Assembly (NCBI RefSeq): GCF_002993885.1
Contig: NZ_CM009578.1
Location: forward strand, 3,308,009 to 3,372,008
From: Sphingopyxis lindanitolerans
Lineage (GTDB): Bacteria > Pseudomonadota > Alphaproteobacteria > Sphingomonadales > Sphingomonadaceae
DNA length: 64,000 bases
Direction of reading: 5' to 3'
Positions 19,590-28,283 of the stretch are shown piece after piece. The notes beneath the pieces were generated by a model. It saw only the letters and a program-made list of their open reading frames with translations. It was not told where the DNA came from and made no database searches. Position 1 is the stretch's first letter. Each line of letters starts with the position of its first letter. A program made the translations under genes and the position numbers.

Positions 19590-21275
19590 GTGACCCTCAA
19601 ATATCTGACCACCGCCCTTGCCGCGGCCCTCTCGATCACCGCCACGGGTGCGGTGCTGGCGCAGGATATGGCGGCCCCCGCGGCGCCCGCGGTCAAGGTG
19701 ACCGCGGCGACCCCCGCGCCGAAACTCGTCATCGCCATTTCGGTCGATCAATTCTCCGCCGATCTTTTCGCCGAATATCGCAGCCATTTCACCGGCGGCC
19801 TCGCGCGGCTCGCGCAGGGCGTCGTCTTTCCGTCGGGCTATCAGGCGCATGGTGCGACCGAAACCTGCCCCGGCCATTCGACGATCCTGACCGGCAATCA
19901 TCCCGCGCACACCGGCATCATCGCGAATAATTATTTCGACCTGTCGGCTGCGCGCGCCGACAAGCGGCTCTATTGCGCCGAGGACGAGACCGTCGCCGGC
20001 ACCAGTTCGAAAAGCGGCCAGTATGCGGCGTCGGTCAATCATCTGCTGGTCGCGACGCTCGGCGACTGGATGAAGGCGGCCGATCCGAAGGCGCAAATCG
20101 TCTCGGTCGCGGGCAAGGATCGCGCGGCGATCATGATGGGCGGGCGCAAGGCCGACGAGCTGATGTGGCTCTTTCCCGGCGGGTTAACCAGCTATCGCGG
20201 TGTACCGCTGTCGCCGATCGCCGAAAAGGCGAGCGCGGCCATCGCCGCCGCGATCGCGGCGCCGCGCCCGGCGCTGACGCTTCCCGCCGATTGCGCGTCG
20301 CACGACATCGCGATCCCCGTCGGCGACAAGGGCGCCACCGTCGGCACCTGGCGCTTTCAGCGCGACGGCGGCGATTTCCGTCGTTTCATGGCGTCGCCCG
20401 AAGCCGACGGCGCCGTCCTTGCCGCGGGCGCCGCGCTGCGCGCCGCGCGCCGGATGGGGGAGGGCGATACCACCGACTTGCTGATCCTCGGCCTGTCGGC
20501 GACCGACTATATCGGACACGGCACCGGCACCGAGGGCAGCGAAATGTGCATGCAGATGCTCGCGCTCGACCGCCAGCTCGGCGATTTCTTCGCGCGGCTC
20601 GATGCGACCGGCATCGACTATATGGTCATGCTGACTGCCGATCACGGCGGGCACGACCTGCCCGAACGCAACCGCCAGAACGCCTGGCCGGCCGCCGAGC
20701 GCGTCGACAAGACTCTCGACCCCGACGCGATGGGCAAGGCGGTCGCCGAAAAGCTCGGCCTGCCGCAGCCCTTGCTCTATAGCGACGGCCCCCTTGGCGA
20801 CATGTATCTGTCGAAGGCGCTGACCCCGGCGCAGCACAAGGCGGCGATGACCGAATTGGTCGCGCGCTTCAAGGCGCATCGCCAGGTCGAGGCGGTGGTG
20901 ACCGGCGAGGAACTCGCCGCGCGTCCGATCTCGAAGCAGTCGCCCGACACCTGGACCCTGCTCGACAAGCTGCGCGCCTCCTATAACCCGCAGCGTTCGG
21001 GTGATTTCATCGTCGTCCTGAAACCGCGCGTGACCCCGATCGCCGAATCGGGCATGGGCTATGTCGCGACGCACGGGTCGGTGTGGGATTACGACCGGCG
21101 GGTGCCGATTCTGTTCTGGCGCAAGGGGCTCAGGGGTTTCGAGCAACCGAACGCCGTGATGACGGTGGACATATTGCCGACGCTCGCGTCGGTGATCGGG
21201 GTGCGGCTCGATGCGAACAAGATCGACGGCCGCTGCCTCGACCTCCTGTCGGGGCCCGAGAGCAGTTGCCGCTAG
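19590..21275 (+). CDS. PafA-like alkaline phosphatase family protein, secreted
   Basis: This is a 561-residue protein with a signal peptide (ALAAALSITATGAVLAQ) and the alkaline-phosphatase superfamily fold. The metal-binding start is LVIAISVDQFSADLF. The nucleophile threonine is expected in GATETCPGHSTILTG (about residue 90). Further metal ligands are in SATDYIGHGTG and LTADHGGHD. It resembles the Sphingomonas and Elizabethkingia PafA phosphate-irrepressible phosphatases, which hydrolyse phosphate monoesters in the periplasm. It starts with GTG behind a GGAGA. It is divergent from the disulfide reductase and 23 bp upstream of proC. Confidence 0.85.
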   Translation: MTLKYLTTALAAALSITATGAVLAQDMAAPAAPAVKVTAATPAPKLVIAISVDQFSADLFAEYRSHFTGGLARLAQGVVFPSGYQAHGATETCPGHSTILTGNHPAHTGIIANNYFDLSAARADKRLYCAEDETVAGTSSKSGQYAASVNHLLVATLGDWMKAADPKAQIVSVAGKDRAAIMMGGRKADELMWLFPGGLTSYRGVPLSPIAEKASAAIAAAIAAPRPALTLPADCASHDIAIPVGDKGATVGTWRFQRDGGDFRRFMASPEADGAVLAAGAALRAARRMGEGDTTDLLILGLSATDYIGHGTGTEGSEMCMQMLALDRQLGDFFARLDATGIDYMVMLTADHGGHDLPERNRQNAWPAAERVDKTLDPDAMGKAVAEKLGLPQPLLYSDGPLGDMYLSKALTPAQHKAAMTELVARFKAHRQVEAVVTGEELAARPISKQSPDTWTLLDKLRASYNPQRSGDFIVVLKPRVTPIAESGMGYVATHGSVWDYDRRVPILFWRKGLRGFEQPNAVMTVDILPTLASVIGVRLDANKIDGRCLDLLSGPESSCR

Positions 21276-21298
21276 AACGAAGAAGAAGAAAAGGGACC

Positions 21299-22129
21299 AT
21301 GGGCAAGACTTTGCGGAATTTCGACGGCCGGCTGCTGCTGGTCGGGTGCGGGAACATGGCGGGCGCGATGCTGGACCGCTGGCTCGCGGCGGGGCTTGAC
21401 CCGGCGCTGGTCGCGATCGTCGACCCCTTCGCGGCCCCGCGCGCGGGCCTGTCGCATTTCGCTTCGCTGGCCGAATGGAAGGACGCCGGCGGCGGCGCCG
21501 ACTGGATCATGCTCGGCATGAAGCCGCAGCAGCTTGGCGAGGTCGCCGCCGACCTTGCGCCGGTGGCGACGGGCGCGGTCCATCTGCTGTCGATCCTTGC
21601 CGGGGTGTCGCTCGCCGATCTCGCGGCGCGCTTCCCCCAGGCAAAGGCACAGGTGCGCATCCTGCCGAACCTTGCTGCGCGGATCGGGGCCGGAGTGTCG
21701 GCGGTCGCCAGCGTCGGCGACGCCGATGACGCCGCCGTCATGGCGCTGCTCGCGCCGCTCGGCACGGTTGCCCCGCTTGCCGACGATCTGGCGATGGACC
21801 TGATCACCGCCTTTACCGGCAGCGGCCCCGCCTTCGTCTTTCGCCTGATCGAATCCTATGCGGCGGCGGGCGAGCGTCTCGGCCTTTCCGCCGACGACGC
21901 GCAAAAGCTCGCGATGGCGACCTTTGGCGGTGCGACGGCACTGCTCGAAAGCAGCGGCGAAAAGCCCGGAATCCTGATCGCGCAGGTCGCCAGCAAGGGC
22001 GGCACGACGCAGGCCGGGCTCGACGTGCTCGACGAGGACGGCCAGCTCGCGGCGCTGTTCACCAACGTGCTGCGCGCGGCGCGTGATCGCGGCCGCGAGC
22101 TCGCCGATATCGCGCGCGGCGAGGGGTAA
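21299..22129 (+). CDS. proC: Pyrroline-5-carboxylate reductase
   Basis: This is a 276-residue protein with an N-terminal Rossmann fold (LLLVGCGNMAGAMLDRWLAAG) and the C-terminal dimerisation signature GSGPAFVFRLIESYAAAGERLGL, followed by KGGTTQAGLDVLDEDG. It catalyses the last step of proline synthesis, reducing pyrroline-5-carboxylate with NAD(P)H. The ATG at 21299 is preceded by AAAGGGA. The longer reading overlaps the phosphatase gene and lacks family similarity. Confidence 0.93.
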   Translation: MGKTLRNFDGRLLLVGCGNMAGAMLDRWLAAGLDPALVAIVDPFAAPRAGLSHFASLAEWKDAGGGADWIMLGMKPQQLGEVAADLAPVATGAVHLLSILAGVSLADLAARFPQAKAQVRILPNLAARIGAGVSAVASVGDADDAAVMALLAPLGTVAPLADDLAMDLITAFTGSGPAFVFRLIESYAAAGERLGLSADDAQKLAMATFGGATALLESSGEKPGILIAQVASKGGTTQAGLDVLDEDGQLAALFTNVLRAARDRGRELADIARGEG

Positions 22130-22137
22130 TCAAAGCA

Positions 22138-22164
22138 CGTCGTCCCCGCGCTGGCGGGGCGGCG
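22138..22164. repeat. REP-type hairpin between proC and marR
   Basis: CGTCGTCCCCGC and GCGGGGCGGCG pair around GCTG with one bulge. It fills the 36-bp gap between two convergent genes and may act as a bidirectional transcript end. Confidence 0.55.
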
Positions 22165-22165
22165 C

Positions 22166-22675
22166 TTAGCCTTCGCGTCCCAGCTTTCCCACCCGCTCGC
22201 GCTCGCGCGGGGGCATCAGCGCTTCGCTGACCTGCCAGAAACCGGTCACCGCCTGCTGTCCGGCGTGCGTATAGGCGCGGCTCATCGCGTCGCGTAGCTG
22301 CTGGAACACCGCGGCCTCGACCGCGCGGCCGCCGGGGGTGAGGCGCAGTTCCTTCTGCCGCCGGTCGCGGCCGCCGGGGCGCGTCGTCAGATAATCGCGC
22401 GCTTCCAGCTCCTTGATGACGCGCCCCAGCGATTGCTTGGTGATGCCGAGCAAGGCGAGCAGGTCCGAAATCGTGATCCCGGGCGCGCGGGCGATGAAGT
22501 AGAGCGCGCGATAATGCGCGCGTCCGAGCGCATGCTCCGCGAGCCGCGCGTCGATCGTCCGCCACAGCGCGCCATGGCCGAAAAACAGATATTCGATGCC
22601 GCGGCGCACTTCGGCCTCGCGCAAGAAAAGAGCAGAGGCAGCGGGGACTTGTGAAAGAAAATTTTCATCAGCCAT
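22166..22675 (-). CDS. MarR family transcriptional regulator
   Basis: This is a 169-residue winged-helix protein. The DNA-binding region is ITISDLLALLGITKQSLGRVIKELEARDYL (about residues 65-95), followed by the wing RPGGRDRRQKELRLTPGG. It is transcribed divergently from ilvE with an 79-bp shared control region, so regulation of itself and perhaps ilvE is plausible. The ligand is unknown. I chose ATG 22675; upstream codons in frame look non-coding. Confidence 0.88.
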   Translation of the reverse strand: MADENFLSQVPAASALFLREAEVRRGIEYLFFGHGALWRTIDARLAEHALGRAHYRALYFIARAPGITISDLLALLGITKQSLGRVIKELEARDYLTTRPGGRDRRQKELRLTPGGRAVEAAVFQQLRDAMSRAYTHAGQQAVTGFWQVSEALMPPRERERVGKLGREG

Positions 22676-22754
22676 AATCACTACCGTTGCGCGCGCGGTG
22701 ATGCTTTGGCAAGAGGCGCGCATATTTCCCCCTCGAGTCACAAGGTTTTTTGCC

Positions 22755-23840
22755 ATGCTTGCTTCCGCTTTCGTCCGCCTTCCGCACCCGAACCCGACGG
22801 CGGACGACGTGCGCGCGGCGGCGATCGCCGATCCGCAATTCGGGCGCGTCTTCACCGATCATATGGTGTCGATCCGCTACAAGGAGGGGATTGGCTGGCA
22901 CGATGCCAAGGTGATGCCGCGCGGACCGCTGTCGCTCGATCCCGCGACGGCGGTGCTTCATTATGCGCAGGAAATCTTCGAGGGGCTGAAGGCCTATCGC
23001 CTCGACGACGGCTCGATGGCGCTGTTCCGCATCGAGGCCAATGCCGCGCGCTTCAACGCCAGCGCGCGCCGCATGGCGATGGCCGAACTGCCCGAGGAGT
23101 TGTTCATCGCGGCGGTGAAGGAAGCCGTCGCCGCCGACGCCGACTGGTTTCCGCCGGTCGCGGGCGGCGCGCTCTATCTTCGCCCCTTCATGTATGCGAG
23201 CGAAGTGTTTCTGGGTGTCAAGCCGGCGTCCGAATATCATTTCCTCGTCATCGTCTCGCCGGTCGGCAATTATTTCAAGTCGGGCGCGCCGGCGGTGTCG
23301 CTGTGGGTGTCGGAGGATTATACCCGCGCCGCGCCCGGCGGCACCGGCGCCGCCAAATGCGGCGGCAATTATGCCGCAAGCCTGATCGCGCAGAGCGAGG
23401 CGATCGCCAAGGGGCACGACCAGGTCGTCTTCCTCGACGCCGCCGAGCATCGCTGGATCGAGGAACTGGGCGGCATGAACATGTTCTTCGTCATGGACGA
23501 CGGCAGCATCGTCACCCCGCCGCTGACCGGCACCATTCTACCCGGAATCACCCGCGATACGATCATCACGCTGGCGCGCGACGCCGGGCTGGCAGTGCGT
23601 GAGGAGCGCTATGCGATCGACCAGTGGCAGGCCAATGCGCAAAGCGGCAAGCTCACCGAAAGCTTCGCCTGCGGCACCGCCGCGGTGGTGACGCCGGTCG
23701 GCAAGGTGACGCGCGGCGACGCCAGCTTCACGATTGGCGCCGGCGGTCCGGGCCAGGTCACGACCATGCTCAAGGACCGGCTGGTGGGCATCCAGCGCGG
23801 CCTTGTTCCTGACCCCCATGGCTGGGTCACGCGGCTCTGA
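22755..23840 (+). CDS. ilvE: Branched-chain-amino-acid aminotransferase
   Basis: This is a 361-residue class IV PLP enzyme of the eukaryote-like (type II) branch. The PLP lysine is in GGTGAAKCGGNYAASLI near residue 200; EELGGMNMFFVMDD and TPPLTGTILPGITRD follow. It interconverts leucine, isoleucine and valine with their 2-oxo acids using glutamate. AAGG precedes the ATG at 22755. It is divergent from a MarR regulator and followed by tRNA-Gln. Confidence 0.93.
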   Translation: MLASAFVRLPHPNPTADDVRAAAIADPQFGRVFTDHMVSIRYKEGIGWHDAKVMPRGPLSLDPATAVLHYAQEIFEGLKAYRLDDGSMALFRIEANAARFNASARRMAMAELPEELFIAAVKEAVAADADWFPPVAGGALYLRPFMYASEVFLGVKPASEYHFLVIVSPVGNYFKSGAPAVSLWVSEDYTRAAPGGTGAAKCGGNYAASLIAQSEAIAKGHDQVVFLDAAEHRWIEELGGMNMFFVMDDGSIVTPPLTGTILPGITRDTIITLARDAGLAVREERYAIDQWQANAQSGKLTESFACGTAAVVTPVGKVTRGDASFTIGAGGPGQVTTMLKDRLVGIQRGLVPDPHGWVTRL

Positions 23841-23898
23841 CCCCGCCTGTCTTGCAATAGGCGGCGGCGCGCTATAGAGCGCGCGTCGCACCGGCCGT

Positions 23899-23973
23899 TG
23901 GGGCGTCGCCAAGCGGTAAGGCAGCGGCTTTTGATGCCGCCATTCGCAGGTTCGAATCCTGCCGCCCCAGCCA
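23899..23973 (+). tRNA. tRNA-Gln (anticodon TTG)
   Basis: A complete cloverleaf can be drawn. The acceptor is TGGGGCG / CGCCCCA with discriminator G and encoded CCA, the D-loop region is AAGCGGTAAGGC, the anticodon stem GCGGC / GCCGC encloses TTTTGAT (anticodon TTG), and the T-arm is GCAGGTTCGAATCCTGC. Confidence 0.97.
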
Positions 23974-23994
23974 GCCGGTGTGGCCGAACCCTTT

Positions 23995-24137
23995 AGGACG
24001 GATCGACATTTGGTTCTGGCGGGCTGCAAATGGCGATCTTCCGCGCTTCCGGTGCTCACGTGCGTGAGCACGCTGCGCTCCGGGTCACGCAAGACCACCA
24101 TTTTCGCTCCGCCATCTCCCAAATGTCGATCCGTCCT
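23995..24137. repeat. 143-bp long palindrome next to tRNA-Gln
   Basis: The outer 19 bp on each side (23995-24013 and 24119-24137) are perfect reverse complements, and the interior arms stay partly complementary up to a central GTGCTCAC-GTGC-GTGAGCAC hairpin. It starts 22 bp after the tRNA. No open reading frame in it looks real. It resembles a non-autonomous inverted-repeat element, or a large terminator-like hairpin. Confidence 0.75.
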
Positions 24138-24244
24138 GGGATTCGGCCGAAAAGATAGGGTTTTCCGGTGCGGATGGGTTGGCAGGATCGCGACAGATCA
24201 AGCCGGTTCCGAACTGGTTCAGGCCGCGATTGTATCCGGGTTTT

Positions 24245-24457
24245 CTACCTCGGGAAGCTGGGGATGGAGTCGGTGATGCTCAGGAAAGGTGGAAGGACGC
24301 CTGCATCCGTCTTCGGTATTTCCGATGCAAGAAGGCCCGATTCGCTCAATTGCTTGAGGACGCATCGGGCCGTCCGTTTGGGAAGGCGTGTTATCCGCTC
24401 GGTCTCGCCGCGCTGGAATGCCCCGGCCATCGCGGTCACTCTGACGCGGTTCGTTGG
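24245..24457 (-). pseudogene. Decayed C-terminal fragment of a Fic-like protein
   Basis: In one minus-strand frame about 65 residues read as a winged-helix-like tail (ITRLPKRTARCVLKQL, then SESGLLASEIPKTD, ending SIPSFPR stop). This resembles the C-terminal extension seen after the Fic domain in Fic/DOC family proteins (pattern ITGLPERTARRVL...GLL.SDTPKG...FPRLFP, recalled from the family). No Fic catalytic motif or start is present, and upstream the frame dissolves into a REP hairpin. It is probably a remnant; chance similarity is not excluded. Confidence 0.4.
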
Positions 24458-24498
24458 CCAAGGCCATGTGCTCTTTATATTCGAGGCGCCCTTCTGAC

Positions 24499-24526
24499 CG
24501 TCGCCCCCGCGCAGGCGGGGGTGACG
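24499..24526. repeat. REP-type hairpin downstream of transaldolase
   Basis: CGTCGCCCCCGC and GCGGGGGTGACG form a 12-bp stem (one wobble) around GCAG, 8 bp after the transaldolase stop on the minus strand. It is the longest member of the REP family in the window and may end the nucleoside operon transcript. Confidence 0.65.
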
Positions 24527-24533
24527 ATGGGGA

Positions 24534-25184
24534 TCAGATCGACTGTCCGGTCTTGGCCCAATCGGCGAGGAAGCCTTCGATGCCCTTTTCGGTGAGGATA
24601 TGCTTGAACAATCCCTTGATGACCGAGGGGGGCGCGGTCATCACGTCGGCGCCGATCTTGGCGGCTTCTAGAACATGGATGCCGTGGCGGACGCTCGCGA
24701 CGAGGATTTGGGTGTCATAGGCATAATTGTCGTAGATCAGGCGGATGTCGGCGATCAGCTGCATGCCGTCGAAGCCATTGTCGTCGTGGCGCCCGACGAA
24801 GGGCGAGACGAAGGTCGCGCCCGCCTTCGCGGCGAGCAGCGCCTGCGCCGCCGAGAAGCAGAGCGTGACATTGACCATCGTGCCGTCGCTGGTGAGCGCC
24901 TTGCAGGTCTTGAGCCCGTCGATCGTCAGCGGCACCTTGATGCAGACATTGTCGGCGATCTTGCGGAGGATTTCGGCCTCCCTCATCATCGTTTCATGGT
25001 CGAGCGCGACGACCTCGGCCGACACCGGGCCGGTGGTGAGCGCGCAGATTTCGCGGGTCACCTCCTTGAAATCGCGCCCCGACCTGGCGATCAGCGACGG
25101 GTTGGTCGTCACCCCATCGAGCAGGCCCGTCGCGGCGAGGTCCCGGATGTCGGCGATGTCGGCGGTGTCGGCAAAGAATTTCAT
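24534..25184 (-). CDS. tal: Transaldolase, small (fructose-6-phosphate aldolase-like) type
   Basis: This is a 216-residue single-domain TIM barrel of the TalC/FSA subfamily: [27 protein letters not shown], the Schiff-base lysine in NVCIKVPLT (about residue 86), and [16 protein letters not shown]. It transfers dihydroxyacetone units between sugar phosphates in the pentose-phosphate pathway; FSA-type aldolase activity is possible. Its ATG overlaps the transketolase stop by four bases (ATGA). As the last gene of the nucleoside operon, it would route ribose-5-phosphate carbon into glycolysis together with transketolase. Confidence 0.92.
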   Translation of the reverse strand: MKFFADTADIADIRDLAATGLLDGVTTNPSLIARSGRDFKEVTREICALTTGPVSAEVVALDHETMMREAEILRKIADNVCIKVPLTIDGLKTCKALTSDGTMVNVTLCFSAAQALLAAKAGATFVSPFVGRHDDNGFDGMQLIADIRLIYDNYAYDTQILVASVRHGIHVLEAAKIGADVMTAPPSVIKGLFKHILTEKGIEGFLADWAKTGQSI

Positions 25185-27205
25185 GGGGTGAGCTCCTGGA
25201 AACATGGATGCGCAAGGATCCGCTGGGCAATGGACGGCGCCGTTAAACCGAAGCCCTCGAACAGTTCGCGGGCCGATGCGGATTCACCGAAGCAATCGAT
25301 CCCGCACAGAATCCCGTGCTCGCCCACGAGATGGCGCCAGGGCTGGACCGATCCGGCCTCGATCGCGACGCGAAGCCCGGCGTCCGGACCGATCAATGCG
25401 TCGATCCCGTGCGGATCATGCTGGTCGAGAAGCTCGAGGCAGGGGATCGAAACCACCTGGGCCTCGATGCCGTGGCGCGCAAGGATCGAGCGTGCCTCCA
25501 CCGCAAGATGAACCTCCGATCCGGTCGCCAGGAAAGTGACGTCGGGCTTACCGGACGCGGCGATCACGACATAGCCGCCCCGGGCGCTGCGATTCATGTC
25601 CAGGTCGCGACGAAGCGGGGGGAGGTCTTGCCGAGAAAGGGCAAGGACCGACGGGCCTTCATGGTCCAGCGCCAACTCCCAGCATTCAGCCGTCTCGACC
25701 GCGTCGGCCGGACGAAAAAGCCGCAAGCCGGGAATCAACCGCAAGCTGGCGAGATGCTCGATCGGTTGATGCGTCGGTCCATCCTCGCCCAATCCGATCG
25801 AATCATGGGTGAAGACATAGATGACACGCAGGCGCATGAGTGCCGCGAGCCGGATAGCGGGGCGGCAATAGTCGCTGAACACCAGAAATGTTCCGCCATA
25901 GGGCGTGTAGGCGCCCGCCAGCGCGATGCCGTTCATCGCCGCGGCCATCGCATGTTCGCGGATGCCGTAGCGAAGATAATTGCCCGACGGGTCGTCGGCG
26001 CTGAAATCGCGATGCGCGTCGACGCGGGTGCCGTTGGAACCGCTGAGATCGGCCGATCCGCCCAGCAACCATGGACACGCCGGAACGAGGCGTTCGAGAA
26101 CGTCCTTCGAACTGACGCGCGTTGCCTTTGGCACGGCGGCGTGCAGCGTCTGTTCGCGGATCGTGCGGAACATCGCCGCAGGTCGCGGCGGTGTTCGCCG
26201 TTCGATCTGATCGATTCGGTCCCGGGTCGATTGTGGCTGTTCGGCGATTCGCCCGAGCCAGGCCTGGCGTTCCGCGCGGCCGCGATGGCCGACCCCGCGC
26301 CATTGCGCGACGATCGCCGGAGGAAACGCGAAGGGCGGCAGGCGCCACCCGAGCGCCTCGCGCATCGCTGCAAGCTCGTCGCGGCCCAATGGGGAGCCGT
26401 GGATACCCGCGCTTCCCGCCTTGGTCGGCGCCCCGCGGCCGATCTGCGTCCTGCAGGCGATGAGCGTCGGGCGGGCGTTCTTCTTTGCCTGTTCGATGGC
26501 CCTGTCGATCGCCTCGACATCATGGCCGTCGATCGCCGTGCCGTCCCATCCATAAGCGGCAAAGCGCGCAAGCACATCTTCGGAGGAGGCGATCGAGACG
26601 GGACCGTCTATCGAGATGGCGTTGTCGTCGAAAAACACCACCAGATTGTCGAGCCGCAAATGCCCCGCGAGCGCGGCCGCTTCGTGATTGATGCCTTCCA
26701 TCAGGCAACCGTCGCCTGCCATGACGAAGATGCGATGGCCCGCGGCTGCGTCCCCCAATTCCGCACGCAGCTTCTTTTCGGAAATGGCCATGCCGACTGC
26801 GGTTGCGAAGCCCTGACCCAATGGGCCGGTCGTGCATTCGATGCCGGGCGTATGGCCGAATTCGGGATGGCCCGGCGTCAGGCTGCCTTTGCGGCGCAGG
26901 CGTTTCAGTTCGTCGAGCGTCATCGCGGGCTGGCCGACCAGATGGAGCAGCGCATAGGCGAGCGCCGAACCATGGCCCGAGGAGAGGATGAAGCGGTCGC
27001 GTCCCACCCATTCGGGGTGGTCGGGATCGAACAGGAAATGCTTTGCGAACAGCGTCGTCGCGACATCCGCCATGCCCATCGGCATGCCGGGATGGCCCGA
27101 TCCCGCATGTTCGACCATGTCGGCGCAGAGGATGCGCAGCAGCGTCGCCATTTGCCCTAAATCAGATCCGCGCATGGCTTCGCTTTCCCCGCAGCTTTGT
27201 GACAT
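25181..27205 (-). CDS. tkt: Transketolase
   Basis: This is a 674-residue thiamine-diphosphate enzyme of normal length. Landmarks are [18 protein letters not shown] near residue 36, the ThDP motif [16 protein letters not shown] near 150, and [21 protein letters not shown] near 465. It converts ribose-5-P and xylulose-5-P into sedoheptulose-7-P and glyceraldehyde-3-P. The ATG at 27205 has GGAGA about 9 bp upstream; the ATG at 27220 would place that site inside the gene. It lies 46 bp after adenine deaminase in the same operon. It is probably a dedicated copy for nucleoside growth, since a housekeeping tkt would be expected elsewhere. Confidence 0.93.
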   Translation of the reverse strand: MSQSCGESEAMRGSDLGQMATLLRILCADMVEHAGSGHPGMPMGMADVATTLFAKHFLFDPDHPEWVGRDRFILSSGHGSALAYALLHLVGQPAMTLDELKRLRRKGSLTPGHPEFGHTPGIECTTGPLGQGFATAVGMAISEKKLRAELGDAAAGHRIFVMAGDGCLMEGINHEAAALAGHLRLDNLVVFFDDNAISIDGPVSIASSEDVLARFAAYGWDGTAIDGHDVEAIDRAIEQAKKNARPTLIACRTQIGRGAPTKAGSAGIHGSPLGRDELAAMREALGWRLPPFAFPPAIVAQWRGVGHRGRAERQAWLGRIAEQPQSTRDRIDQIERRTPPRPAAMFRTIREQTLHAAVPKATRVSSKDVLERLVPACPWLLGGSADLSGSNGTRVDAHRDFSADDPSGNYLRYGIREHAMAAAMNGIALAGAYTPYGGTFLVFSDYCRPAIRLAALMRLRVIYVFTHDSIGLGEDGPTHQPIEHLASLRLIPGLRLFRPADAVETAECWELALDHEGPSVLALSRQDLPPLRRDLDMNRSARGGYVVIAASGKPDVTFLATGSEVHLAVEARSILARHGIEAQVVSIPCLELLDQHDPHGIDALIGPDAGLRVAIEAGSVQPWRHLVGEHGILCGIDCFGESASARELFEGFGLTAPSIAQRILAHPCFQELTP

Positions 27206-27251
27206 CAGACATTTCTCCATCGGCGCACATTTGCGCCGTACCCGCCGTCGT

Positions 27252-28283
27252 TCAGGCGGAAGCGTTCCGGATCATTTCGATCGCGGCGATGTGCTCCGCC
27301 TTCTCCGCCTCGGGCAGGAAGGAACCGGCGAAGGAGTTGACGGCCAGCGTCGCGATCTGATCTTCGGACAGGTCGAGCGCCTCGGCGACGGCGATGAAGT
27401 TCGCATTCACATAGCCGCCGAAATAGGCGGGATCGTCGGAGTTGATCGTCACCCGGATACCCAGATCGAGCATGTGTCGCACGGGGCTCTGCCCCATCGC
27501 GTCGATCACGCAGAGTTTCAGATTGGACAGCGGGCAGACCGTCAGCGTCCGCTTTTCCGCGACAATGCGCTCAACCAGCCTCCTGTCCTCCAATGCCCGA
27601 TTGCCATGGTCGATCCGGTCGACCTTCAGAATGTCCAGCGCCTCCCACACATAGCCGGGCGGCCCTTCCTCCCCGGCATGGGCGACCAGCTTGAGTCCCA
27701 GTTCGCGCGCTCTTGCGAAAACCCTCGCGAACTTGCCCGGCGGATGGCCGCGTTCGGAGGAATCGAGCCCGACGCCATCGATCCGGTCGAGCCAGGGTTC
27801 CGCTTCCGCCAATGTGGCGAGCGCCGATTCCTCATCGAGATGGCGCAGGAAGCACATGATCAGACGATAGCTGATGCCAAAGCGGGCCTTGCCCTCCTCC
27901 AGCCCGCGCAGGATTCCCCCGATCGCCGTTCCGAACGCGATGCCGCGGCCGGTGTGACCCTGCGGATCGAAGAATATCTCCACATGGCGGACGGTGTCGG
28001 CGTTGGCTCGCTCGAGATAGGCCATGGTCAGATCGAAAAAGTCGCGCTCGACCCGCAGCACGCCCATGCCCTGATAATAAATGTCCAGAAAATCCTGGAG
28101 GTTGGAGAAGGCATAGGCCCGGCGCACCTCCTCGACGCTGGCGAAGGGGATATCGATCCCGTTCCGCGCGGCGAGTGCGACCATCAATTCCGGTTCGAGC
28201 GAGCCTTCGATATGCAGGTGCAGTTCTGCCTTGGGCAGGGCCTGGATCAGCCGCGAGCGACGGGCGTTTGAAGGCCGGGTCAT
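27252..28283 (-). CDS. Adenine deaminase of the adenosine-deaminase fold
   Basis: This is a 343-residue metal-dependent amidohydrolase. The zinc histidines are in KAELHLHIEGSLEP near residue 20, VAHAGEEGPPGYVWEALD near 205 carries the next His and the catalytic Glu, and VTINSDDPAYFGGY near 285 carries the Asp pair. Overall pattern (LQDFLDIYYQG, FFDPQGHTGRGI, VGLDSSERGHPPGKF) follows the Pseudomonas PA0148-type adenine deaminase more closely than true adenosine deaminase. Since a nucleoside hydrolase gene is in the same regulon and yields free adenine, conversion of adenine to hypoxanthine makes sense. It overlaps the PfkB kinase gene upstream by four bases. Confidence 0.82.
   Translation of the reverse strand: MTRPSNARRSRLIQALPKAELHLHIEGSLEPELMVALAARNGIDIPFASVEEVRRAYAFSNLQDFLDIYYQGMGVLRVERDFFDLTMAYLERANADTVRHVEIFFDPQGHTGRGIAFGTAIGGILRGLEEGKARFGISYRLIMCFLRHLDEESALATLAEAEPWLDRIDGVGLDSSERGHPPGKFARVFARARELGLKLVAHAGEEGPPGYVWEALDILKVDRIDHGNRALEDRRLVERIVAEKRTLTVCPLSNLKLCVIDAMGQSPVRHMLDLGIRVTINSDDPAYFGGYVNANFIAVAEALDLSEDQIATLAVNSFAGSFLPEAEKAEHIAAIEMIRNASA

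Noticed and set aside
23980..24520. Several small open frames on both strands after tRNA-Gln
   Set aside because: They run through the long palindrome and lack ribosome-binding sites. Only the Fic-like tail has any family resemblance, and it is broken.
23899..24533. Integrative element at tRNA-Gln
   Set aside because: No integrase, no repeat of the tRNA 3' end and no phage or plasmid genes are present nearby.
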